A stretch of 64,000 bases of DNA, taken from assembly GCA_951799445.1 (NCBI GenBank), contig OX637293.1:1-64000 (forward strand). Reading direction: 5' to 3'. Every line of letters begins with the position of its first letter. Positions within the stretch are counted from its first letter, which is position 1. The notes under the pieces were generated by a model. The model worked only from the letters and a program-made list of their open reading frames with translations. It did no database searches and was not told the DNA's origin. The stretch is from Pseudisothecium myosuroides. Lineage: Eukaryota > Streptophyta > Bryopsida > Hypnales > Lembophyllaceae. Position numbers and translations under genes: made by a program. Of this stretch, positions 1 through 10,078 are shown in pieces.

Positions 1-2175
1 CTAAACTTACCTAAACCCTAAACCCTAAACCCTAAACCCTAAACCCTAAACCCTAAACCCTAAACCCTAAACCCTAAACCCTAAACCCTAAACCCTAAAC
101 CCTAAACCCTAAACCCTAAACCCCTAAACCCTAAACCCTAAACCCTAAACCCTAAACCCTAAACCCTAAACCCTAAACCCTAAACCCTAAACCCTAAACC
201 CTAAACCCTAAACCCTAAACCCTAAACCCTAAACCCTAAACCCTAAACCCTAAACCCTAAACCCTAAACCCTAAACCCTAAACCCTAAACCCTAAACCCT
301 AAACCCTAAACCCTAAACCCTAAACCCTAAACCCTAAACCCTAAACCCTAAACCCTAAACCCTAAACCCTAAACCCTAAACCCTAAACCCTAAACCCTAA
401 ACCCTAAACCCTAAACCCTAAACCCTAAACCCTAAACCCTAAACCCTAAACCCTAAACCCTAAACCCTAAACCCTAAACCCTAAACCCTAAACCCTAAAC
501 CCTAAACCCTAAACCCTAAACCCTAAACCCTAAACCCTAAACCCTAAACCCTAAACCCTAAACCCTAAACCCTAAACCCTAAACCCTAAACCCTAAACCC
601 TAAACCCTAAACCCTAAACCCTAAACCCTAAACCCTAAACCCTAAACCCTAAACCCTAAACCCTAAACCCTAAACCCTAAACCCTAAACCCTAAACCCTA
701 AACCCTAAACCCTAAACCCTAAACCCTAAACCCTAAACCCTAAACCCTAAACCCTAAACCCTAAACCCTAAACCCTAAACCCTAAACCCTAAACCCTAAA
801 CCCTAAACCCTAAACCCTAAACCCTAAACCCTAAACCCTAAACCCTAAACCCTAAACCCTAAACCCTAAACCCTAAACCCTAAACCCTAAACCCTAAACC
901 CTAAACCCTAAACCCTAAACCCTAAACCCTAAACCCTAAACCCTAAACCCTAAACCCTAAACCCTAAACCCTAAACCCTAAACCCTAAACCCTAAACCCT
1001 AAACCCTAAACCCTAAACCCTAAACCCTAAACCCTAAACCCTAAACCCTAAACCCTAAACCCTAAACCCTAAACCCTAAACCCTAAACCCTAAACCCTAA
1101 ACCCTAAACCCTAAACCCTAAACCCTAAACCCTAAACCCTAAACCCTAAACCCTAAACCCTAAACCCTAAACCCTAAACCCTAAACCCTAAACCCTAAAC
1201 CCTAAACCCTAAACCCTAAACCCTAAACCCTAAACCCTAAACCCTAAACCCTAAACCCTAAACCCTAAACCCTAAACCCTAAACCCTAAACCCTAAACCC
1301 TAAACCCTAAACCCTAAACCCTAAACCCTAAACCCTAAACCCTAAACCCTAAACCCTAAACCCTAAACCCTAAACCCTAAACCCTAAACCCTAAACCCTA
1401 AACCCTAAACCCTAAACCCTAAACCCTAAACCCTAAACCCTAAACCCTAAACCCTAAACCCTAAACCCTAAACCCTAAACCCTAAACCCTAAACCCTAAA
1501 CCCTAAACCCTAAACCCTAAACCCTAAACCCTAAACCCTAAACCCTAAACCCTAAACCCTAAACCCTAAACCCTAAACCCTAAACCCTAAACCCTAAACC
1601 CTAAACCCTAAACCCTAAACCCTAAACCCTAAACCCTAAACCCTAAACCCTAAACCCTAAACCCTAAACCCTAAACCCTAAACCCTAAACCCTAAACCCT
1701 AAACCCTAAACCCTAAACCCTAAACCCTAAACCCTAAACCCTAAACCCTAAACCCTAAACCCTAAACCCTAAACCCTAAACCCTAAACCCTAAACCCTAA
1801 ACCCTAAACCCTAAACCCTAAACCCTAAACCCTAAACCCTAAACCCTAAACCCTAAACCCTAAACCCTAAACCCTAAACCCTAAACCCTAAACCCTAAAC
1901 CCTAAACCCTAAACCCAAAACCCTAAACCCAAAACCCTAAACCCTAAACCCTAAAACCCTAAACCCTAAACCCTAAACCCTAAAACCCTAAACCCTTAAA
2001 CCCTAAACCCTAAACCCTAAACCCTAAACCTAAAACCCTAAACCCTAAACCCTAAACCCTAAACCCTAAACCCTAAACCCTAAACCCTAAACCCTAAACC
2101 CTAAACCCTAAACCTTAAACCCTAAACCCTAAACCCTAAACCCTAAACCCTAAACCCTAAACCCTAAACCCTAAA
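1..2175 (+). repeat. Telomere, (CCCTAAA)n array
   Basis: A near-perfect array of the heptamer CCCTAAA, the plant (Arabidopsis-type) telomere. The first 20 bases are slightly irregular, one unit near position 121 has an extra C, and from about 1908 the repeats degenerate (CCCAAAA, CCCTAAAA, CCCTTAAA and CCTTAAA variants). Clean repeats at the outside and decayed ones inside fit telomerase renewing the end. The C-rich strand reads inward from base 1, the orientation of a real left chromosome end. Confidence 0.98.
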
Positions 2176-2228
2176 CACTAACATCGCCAAAAGTATAAAC
2201 ACTCAAGAACTTATTTTCTCTATGGGAC

Positions 2229-2286
2229 CCCCCTGTAACCCTAAAACCCTAAACCCTAAACCCTAAACCCTAAACCCTAAACCCAA
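2229..2286 (+). repeat. Second short telomeric repeat block
   Basis: About 50 unique bases (2176-2228) separate the main array from this second run of roughly seven CCCTAAA-like units, two of them imperfect. It suggests an older telomere boundary or a healed break just inside the present end. Confidence 0.9.
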
Positions 2287-3480
2287 AACTGCTCTTACTT
2301 ATGCAATTCAAATATTTTGGTATCATGAGTGTTCATTGATAGTCGATTGCAAGTATATATGGATGTGAGCTCCCAATTTGTCACTTGGGACTCGTAGAAA
2401 TATTTTTTTGGAAATTTGCAATTTTAAGTTGATAAAAGTATACAAAAACTCATAAAAAGAGTGTAGAACCGAAATAGGGTTGTGTCATATCCATTATAGT
2501 ATTTGGTCTAGATTTGTGTTTTTTACTTAGAATCCCCCAAACCTTGCCTAAAAATAGTATAGAAATAACAAAAAAGTTAGATTTAGAGGATTCGAGTCAC
2601 ACAGCCCCAAAAGGGCTAAATCCCACCATGAATGTGGCGATTCATGGCTAGGTCGGTTCGAGGGATCCACAGCGAGGCCACTAGATCGGGTCCTAGAGTT
2701 AGATTTAGAATTCCCCATTAGATCGACAAATTCCCAAAATCCCGATTGTTAGCATGCAGGAGCCACTCACGCAAGACCGGGCCCGTGGAGGAATCTATAG
2801 CCCAAGGATGGTGTTCTAGGGTGAATCCTATGCCAGGAGTCCAACGGCGAAATCGGTTCGCCAAGATTCCTCCACCTGCAGAAGATTCCCGCACCGTCGC
2901 TAATTCAAGGAGATGACCAGTTTTAATCTTCATTGACCAATCGTGCCAGGTACGGAAACACACCCGCACGTCTTTCATGCGACTCCCTGAGAGGTCACTT
3001 GAAAAATCCCGGCATCTTCCGACTTGCAGAAGAACCTTTTCCGGGTGGTCAACCCTCCTAACCTCCAACGGGAATTTCATGGAAATTACCTAGGTTACAA
3101 TAAAATCTCACTAAAAATTAGACTAGCTTGTTTTATGTTAATAATGCGCTCCGTGAAGTTTCGCGACATTCCGATAGCGGCAAGTACCCGAACCGGCGAG
3201 ATTCCTCGGGAATTAACCATGTGGCGGGGTCCCCGCCACGTTGACCGGCATTCCGGGCCCATACGATGGCGAAACGAAGTCAACCAAAAGTCCTTCCCGA
3301 CTCTCTCGCACCTACCGGAGACCCTAGGCTATTCACATTTCTCAAAATAGGAGACCCCCAAGATCTAAGATTTTACCACAATTTGGTTTTTAAACTAAAT
3401 TAGCCTACGATGGGTTTTTGGCCTCGGTACGGGGGGCAAGGGGATCGAGGACTAAACACGGCAATCTGGATCCAACGGCG
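2287..3480. other. Unique subtelomeric DNA, no supported gene
   Basis: The first 300 bases are AT-rich, then a GC-richer patch runs from about 2600 to 3350. Open frames exist on both strands of that patch (for example 2718-3080 minus and 3024-3350 plus) but they overlap, and I recognise no family. A perfect inverted repeat, GTGGCGGGG-T-CCCCGCCAC, sits at 3221-3239. The patch could be a relic of a gene or of a retroelement; I cannot decide. Confidence 0.5.
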
Positions 3481-4800
3481 CAATCCGTTTGGCAATTGGA
3501 GCTAATCTCCAAAAGTCGAAATTTGGAGTTAACTTTGGGAAGTAAAAAGTAGAGTAGGAAATAGAAGTCAAAACCCTAGAGTTAAAAGTTGGAATTAAAT
3601 TTAGGAGGGTAACATTTAAAGTTAATCGAGGATTAAAACGATAGGATTAAATTTGGAAGTAGAAGTCAATAGTCAAAAGTCAAAAGTTTAGATTAAATTT
3701 AAAGGTTAAATTTTAGAGTCAATTGGGGAGTAAAAGGTTAGAGTCAAAAGCTAAAAGTAGAAGTTATAACTTAGAGGTAGCAGTTAAATTTTAGAGTTAG
3801 TTGGAAGTAGAAAAATCTAGAGTCAAAGTGAAAACGTAGAGTTAAACCCTCGGGGGGGGCACCTAGTATTTTACTACAAACCACGTGCGAACAAGTGGTT
3901 TCTAATGAACTATAATTTCAACTTAAAATTTTGAGGGTTGCTTAATAATGACTATAGGTTTCTATTGCCAAAATTTCAAACTAAAATAATAGTTGAAATG
4001 ATTTGTACAAGAGGTTGAAAATGACCTAAAACGGCATGTTTTTCAACTCAAATATTTATAGAGATCACATTTAGATGACCATTGCATCAATACTCAACTC
4101 AAAATGAACTTTCAATAGAGAGCTATTTTTAGGAATTTTTTGTTCATTTTTTAGACAATTTTTTAGGATATAATATAGGGGTGTGAAAGTTATTTTTAAG
4201 TTGTACAGTGTATCTAATTACTTCAAAAATTTGTAACTAATTATCATTAACAAATAAAAATATCAATAATTCAAAACATAAACTTTTGAAGTAGGAAAAT
4301 CTAGTCATATTTTTTTTATTCTATTTTATTTAAATTTTAGGATATAATATAGGGGGTCCAAAGTTTTGTTTGCACGTGTTTTCTAATAGACACTCTAAGT
4401 GACCCCCCCGAGGTTAAACCTGGAGGTTAAGATTGGGAATTAATTTTAGAAGTAAAAATTTAGAGTTAAAAGTCAAAAACCTAGAGTTAAATTAGGAGTA
4501 AAAATCTACAGTAAAAAGTGAAAAGTTAGAGTTAACTTTAGAGGGTAAATCTTAGAGTAGTTTAGAAATAAGAACATAGAATTAAAAGTGAAACTTAGAA
4601 TTACCCTAGAAGGTTAAAACTTGGAAGTTAGGAGTTGAAGTTGATTTAGAAGTAAAAACCTAGAGTCAAAAGTCAAAACCTAGAATAGAAGTCGGGAGTT
4701 AATACCTAGAACCCAGCTGAAAAAGTAAAATCTAGAGTTACCTTAAGAAGTTGGAACTTTAGGGGTAACTTTTAAAAGTAGAACTTCTAGGTGGAGTTTT
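3481..4800. repeat. Degenerate purine-rich subtelomeric repeat, split in two
   Basis: Two blocks, about 3500-3848 and 4413-4800, are made of loosely repeated words such as TAGAGTTAAAAGT, AAGTAGAAGTCAAAA and GAGTTAAATTT. The spacing is irregular, so this is an old decayed satellite rather than a clean tandem array. A transposon at 3849-4412 interrupts it, and the two flanks join exactly at its target duplication. Confidence 0.75.
3849..4412. mobile_element. 564-bp nonautonomous TIR element with 8-bp target duplication
   Basis: The ends are inverted repeats: CTCGGGGGGGGCACCTAG on the left, and the right end reads CTCGGGGGGGTCACTTAG on the other strand. The similarity continues with gaps to a shared CACGTGC(A/G)AACAA about 50 bases in. 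The octamer GTTAAACC lies directly outside both ends (3841-3848 and 4413-4420), a perfect target-site duplication. Eight bases is typical of hAT elements and some P-like elements. The interior is AT-rich with no coding capacity, so this is a MITE-like passenger. The intact duplication suggests a fairly recent insertion. Confidence 0.88.
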
Positions 4801-6660
4801 AGAAACTCAAGATAGTCTTAAGGGTTCATGGAAGGAACATAGGGGTTCCCCTTTTTTTTTACGTAGTTAGGGACGTTAGAAATGATGCCAACTACCCAAT
4901 CTACCCTCGACATAGGATAGATAGTTAGGGAGTCAAGATTTCACCATCACTCTGAACATCGCAGTTAACTTGTGAGTTACTACATGCATTACTAATTATT
5001 CGCTGCCATCCACAACCCTTAGGAAACGTTAGCAAAAAAGATCCATTGCTTGGAAAGCACAGTGGACTGCGCTCACAACACCCCCATATATTAAAAAAGT
5101 GAATAAAGGCATAGAACCTGGCCGGTATTCGCTCTATTACCAAGGGTGGGTAATCTAGCGCCCACAATGGACCATAGTTTTGATATTTACATCCTTCAAT
5201 TTTCTGTCTAACCAATATAGATTAGTAGTAATGTCTTTTATTCTTGTCTTATGTTATTGCTTATTAACATACATGATTGGATAGGTTCTAGTTTGATAAT
5301 GAGCAAGTGACAAAGAAGGGATGACATTATTACGTTCCCAAGTATCTTATGTACTGCTGCTCCTTGTCGGCAAGTTCTGAAGACTGTGGCAAGTCCACAG
5401 TGAAGCATGACTTTTTTCCACTCCATCTAAACAGCAGCTTGTGCCCAAAAAAGTGCTGTGGGGTAGGTCTATTTTCGTTGTTATCTCTTCTTTATGGCTA
5501 TAGGCTCTTCTCCAACGGGAGAATATGAACATGAAGTATTTCATTTCATTTTGTTAGAATTTCAAATCGTCTGTTTATTTTGATCATGTTTAGACTTGAT
5601 TTCTGTCAATGATTTTTGATTTGGTGTGTTATAATGGGCAGATATGGACTGACAAGATTGCTGATTGAGACTGAAGGTACTCTAGGGTCTATCAAAGAGG
5701 TCATTCTTTGTCTCCAAAGAATTCCTCAAGCTACTGTTGTAAGCTACTGTCATACTACTTGTAAAGTTTTGATTTGCGTACAGATTTATCCTTCCTTCAG
5801 TTTTGTTCTTCCTTCCAATTTTAATTTGGCGCTATGAAAATGTATCTGGAAAATTATTGTAGGTTTTCTCAACCGTGGTTTTAGTTCCTAAGTGCTGAGG
5901 CTTTTCATTAGCTCATTTTCAAGTGATGTTTTTAATCATTCTGTGACAAACTGTGAAGTGATGCAACAATTTCATTGTATCCGAACATTTGATGAATATG
6001 CAATTATTTTGACTCTATGTTGGTAAATGTTGGTGCTCATGCAGGTAAATACTGAGATTGAAGCTGTAGAGTGCGATGCTTGCTTTTCGGTGGAGTTTTG
6101 AGTACGTGTGGTCAATTTTCACTTAACTTGCAAGTCATGCGGATTATTACTACCTGCGTATGCAAAGAGCAAGGAATTCTAGAAGTTTACATTGAAGAAG
6201 AAAGAGAAGAAATTCAGAACAATAACATCGACTAGAGCAATAACCTCTGTTCTATTCAGGTTCTGTGACTACTAGTGGATCATGAAGAAAACATACAGGA
6301 TGATTCTACCCTCTTTCTCTAAGCACAGTGGTAGGTTTAGGACTTCAATAGGATCTCCTTGCTTTCTCCACATGGATACGTAGATGCATTTGTAATCTAC
6401 GTAGTGAATAGCATACTCTATACTAGTCTGCTTAACTGGCAACTACAAGAGAGATTAGTCTATCTCGGGCTGGTGAATGGTTGCTTCTTGTAGACAAGAG
6501 TTTTTTGTTCAAGAAAGGCACTTCTTGCAATCTGGACAATGTGGCGGGTGATGTAGGCGTGAAAGAATTATATAACCTATACTCGTTTCATAAGAATCTT
6601 GTTGCATGTGCTGGTTTATGCTTTCTTTATGCACTTTCTTTATGCACTTTGCACAGGTAC
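4801..6660. other. Intergenic; possible relic exons near 5.6-6.1 kb
   Basis: No gene can be supported. Weak coding-like pieces occur on the plus strand: a segment after an acceptor-like CAG at about 5640 reading YGLTRLLIETE before a GTACT donor-like site, and another after a CAG near 6044 reading VNTEIEAVECDACFSVEF. They may be exons of one decayed gene. The intervening DNA is T-rich like plant introns. I could not name a family. Confidence 0.25.
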
Positions 6661-6689
6661 CATTACCAACAGTGCAGCCCTTCTGCACG

Positions 6690-6891
6690 CAGAAGGTGTC
6701 CAGATCAAAAGTTGACAGGGTTTTTTTTGGTCAGAAATGACATTGAAAATTGACAGAACTTTGTCAAAGGACATTGACAATTGACAAAATTTTGTCAACT
6801 AAGTGTCCAAATCAAGGTGTCCTAATTGACGGCACAGTTGACAAAATTTTGTCAATTTTTAGTCAATTAGGACAAAAATCCTCTTGTAGTG
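6690..6891. mobile_element. CACTA-type (En/Spm) transposon terminus with subterminal repeats
   Basis: The segment ends in CCTCTTGTAGTG, which on the minus strand is CACTACAAGAGG, the hallmark terminal repeat of CACTA elements. Just inside are several copies, in both orientations, of TTGACAAAATTTTGTCAA and related words (about 6760-6860). Such subterminal motifs are the usual transposase-binding array in this superfamily. I found no convincing partner end, so this is a solo end or a deleted element. Confidence 0.6.
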
Positions 6892-7276
6892 TATCAAACC
6901 AATAGGCTGCCTTCTTTGTTTTCAATCTACAATGAACATTGAAGTCATCCATTGGACACTTTTGGTCTTCATTATCCTTCAAAGGTTAACTTATAGAAAA
7001 TAGTAAAATTAGATTGTTCCATATTAATTTCTTGACATTTGACACTATATAATTATTTTGTGTTATTGTATAAGAATGAACTACTTTTGAATTAGGTATT
7101 GTTGTAATTGGGACTCATTAACCTCCATGTCTACAAATAAAAATATTTGTAGAAGTATTTGTTAACTTTGATGGCTTATAAAGTTACTTTCTCAGGGTAA
7201 GGCAATTTAATTGTTAAGGCAACCTAATTCTACTATTTTGTCTATTTTGTGTTAGAATTTGCTTTAGAAAGGTTGG

Positions 7277-8319
7277 TATAGTAGAACTTCTCTTACTGCA
7301 TACTCTCTTAATGCATACTCTCTTAGTGCATAATATGCAATAAGAGAGGTTTGTGGGTGGGGGCTAATTTGAAATACATTTTCATAAAGGTACAATAAAT
7401 CTAAGCCTTAACCCCTAAAGTCCCAAGGTCATTTTTTTTGTCAAAAAACACTCAAAACTGCCATTTCTGCTGCATTCATCCATAAAAGCAAAAAAAACAT
7501 TTTTTTAAGAATTTAACCATAGGATCTTATACTTCACTTGTCTGAGATCATGTGGTAAAAATTTCATCAAATTTGACCGTACAGATTGGAAGATATTAGC
7601 ATTCAAAGTTGGGCAAAAAGTTTTTTTTCAAGATTGCCGGAAAAACAAGATTGTCCATAGCTTTCTCATCACTAGTCCAAATAGAATGAATCAAAGTCTT
7701 ACATGTAGACAAACATATAATATTTTAGGAAAAAAATTTAAAAAAAATTATTTTGACTTTTTGTGATTTTTTTTGGGCTGCCCGCCGACCTCCATATTTG
7801 GCTTTTTGTGCAATAACTTTTACTTCCAAGCACTCATTGAAATAAAAATTATATCCCCAAGAAGCTTATGTGTTTTCCTAGCTTTACAAGAAGTTTTAGA
7901 AAATTATGATGAATATTGAAACTGTGCGAGCCTACCCAAACTTGCATTTTGGCCCTCGTAGGGCTAATGGGACTTTAGGGGTTAAGTTTAGGGAGCTGAC
8001 TTTGACCTAGTCCCATGCCTACAGTATTATAGAGCTACTGTAGTATTCTCTAGTACCTTCTCATCCCAGGTGTCTTCATCTCCACCTTGCTTGCCTGGAT
8101 GGGCAGTTAATTTCTTCATGTGCTCCTTGTTATTTTTGTTGTCAATCTTTCTCGTAGGTGGATCCAATTTCAACTGAGTTGTCCTACAATATTGCTCCAA
8201 CTCGCAAAAAAATATAATTTTCTAACAGACTTAAACAAATGTAACCTCTCCAAATGCATAAACTTCTCTTAGTGCATAACTTAGTTCCGGCACTATGCAC
8301 TAAGAGAGGTTCTACAGTA
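7277..8319. mobile_element. Pogo/Emigrant-like element hosting a nested TTAA element
   Basis: The left end reads TATAGTAGAACTTCTCTTA and the right end, on the other strand, TTACTGTAGAACCTCTCTTA. These resemble the CAGTAGAACCTCT-type ends of Emigrant/pogo-like (Tc1/mariner) MITEs in plants. Internal copies of CTCTTAGTGCATA in both orientations lie near each end (7300-7340, 8260-8300). A complete TTAA element (7408-7985) sits inside and accounts for more than half of the length, so the pogo-like element is the older insertion. Confidence 0.65.
7408..7985. mobile_element. TTAA-flanked TIR element, copy 1
   Basis: The left end is TTAACCCCTAAAGTCCCA and the right end TGGGACTTTAGGGGTTAA, perfect inverted repeats. 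TTAA at both ends is either the outermost part of the repeat or a piggyBac-style TTAA target duplication; the palindrome makes these indistinguishable in one copy. Inside are modules shared with other copies, such as AAAACTGCCATTTCTGCTGCA near the left end and a CATAGCTTTCTCAT...GAATCAAAG stretch near 7660-7690. There is no coding capacity. Confidence 0.85.
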
Positions 8320-10078
8320 ATGTATTGAGCACAAAGCCCAAAAAAATGCCATACTTGTGTTCCCTGCATCCTCAACGCCTGTCCATCAACATTCAATCGG
8401 TCGTACTTCATCCACTTTCATCCACAGTGCTTCAATTCCCGCCATGTACTGCACTTGCATATGAATCCAATTCACGAAAGATCTGGCGTTCCTCTCATTG
8501 ACGGAGGTCAACTGATGAAGCCTTCGTATATCCTTCAACGACAAATTACTCCGGATTGGATGCGTGCGAGATCCGTCAATAGCGTTTTCGCAACTGCAGC
8601 TTCAATTGCAGGGAGGAGTGCAACACGGGAATGTCGAGAAGGAGCTCCGTGTTTAAGCTTAAATTAGGGCTCGCTCTTTTTTTTCTTCCAATTTGGGAGT
8701 AATCCGTCTTAGCTTTCGGGGGTTCCGATTTGTATTTCGCGGGAGATTGAGCTACAGCAACACTACTGGCGTGTTGACCAGATGGAGTATTAATCCCATC
8801 TCACAGCACAGTACAGAACGCCTGCGGCACTCAATGCTTGGAGGATCTTTTGCAAGGTAAACGCAGCTTGCTTGAGTTTGAACTGTTTTTTTTCTTCCGG
8901 TTTGGCATACCTCATGCTCGTATGATGACAGTGGATGACTATTGATTTGGGTTTATTCTTGTGGGTGGTAATGTAGAGGCGGAGTGGAGCATTCTAAGCA
9001 TGGATAAGTTTGTGATCCGTGGGATTGGTCCTTCATTTCCATCCGTCAAGGAAAGATTACCCTCGAGGTAACGATTCGTATCAGAAACCTAGTTCTCCAC
9101 GATCTCGTGCTCTTTGGCTGTCTTTGCTAAGCAATTGTAGATCCTTGCGAAGTTCGTTAATTATCGTTGGGGGTAGTGGAGTTCGCAACTTGAATGTCAG
9201 ACCCGTAGCTCGAAGTTTTGTTTCTCTCGATCAATTAGCGGAAGGACCTCTACGAGAACAACTGTTCCCAAGAATTGACTACATGTAGTTTACTAGTGTT
9301 TGTGGGTATGCTCCGGAGCTTGGCTATGTTGAGCAGTCTGAGAACGTTGTTGAATGTATGTTTTGCAAATTGTGACGACGTCTGATCTGGTTGCTAAGAT
9401 TCTTGGGAATGTTTGCGGGCGAAAATGGCAGGCAGGTGCTTATCAATTGGATGGGAAATTATCAGCTGCTTACAAACATTCCCTCCTGAATGACCTGCTG
9501 CTGTCGTATGATGAGGCAGGTGCATTTGCTGGGTAGATAGGGATGAGACAATTTGTATCTTAGAAAAGAGGGTGATGGCTTCAGTAGAATGCATCATGCC
9601 TTAGTGCTTCCTGAGTTCACTAGATTTCTCCAGACTGATTTGTGGACACTTGTGCTAGGTTGATGAGAATGAGTTATCCTGGTTAACATTGTGCTCTCGT
9701 CGGGTGAGTCTGTAAGGTGTGGAGGAGTGCTCTATTTGCATTCTGTTTTTTGCAATGTACAACGAACTAACCGTATTTTTTTTTTGTGATTATAGATTGA
9801 AAGCTTCCCTCAATCAAATCTGACCCATCATCTCCACTCCACTTTGATGTAAGTTGATGTACATCCTTTAGTGCACCCAATCTCCTTTGAATTATCAACT
9901 TGTGCATGATCGCCAAAATGGTTGTCTACTTGCTTATGTTGTAGAAATTCTGAGGAAGACGACAGTAAGCTGCCTGGTCATCCACAAAATGGAAATCGTT
10001 TGATCTTGATTGCAGTGTTTCGAATAGCGTTTGTTACCTCCTTCTCCTAAGTGTCCTGATAATGGTTGTAACTGGCAG
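8320..10078 (+). other. Presumed promoter and 5' part of the WD40 gene, exons unresolved
   Basis: This stretch is GC-richer than its surroundings. It has an ATG at 9000 opening a short frame (MDKFVIRGIGPSFPS...) that ends at a TAA just inside a GAG|GTAACG donor-like site. Other coding-like pieces follow, for example one around 9370-9530 reading TTSDLVAKILGNVCGRKWQAG, and a 9661-9704 segment (VDENELSWLTLCSRR) bounded by AG and GTGAGT. They probably belong to the 5' end of the downstream gene, but frames do not join cleanly, so I leave the start open. Confidence 0.35.

Noticed and set aside
1..2286. CRISPR-like or rolling-circle array
   Set aside because: The unit is the plant telomere heptamer without spacers, at the end of the sequence.
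2718..3350. Overlapping ORFs on both strands near the telomere
   Set aside because: Both are open because of GC-rich composition, neither shows a motif, and choosing one would be a guess.
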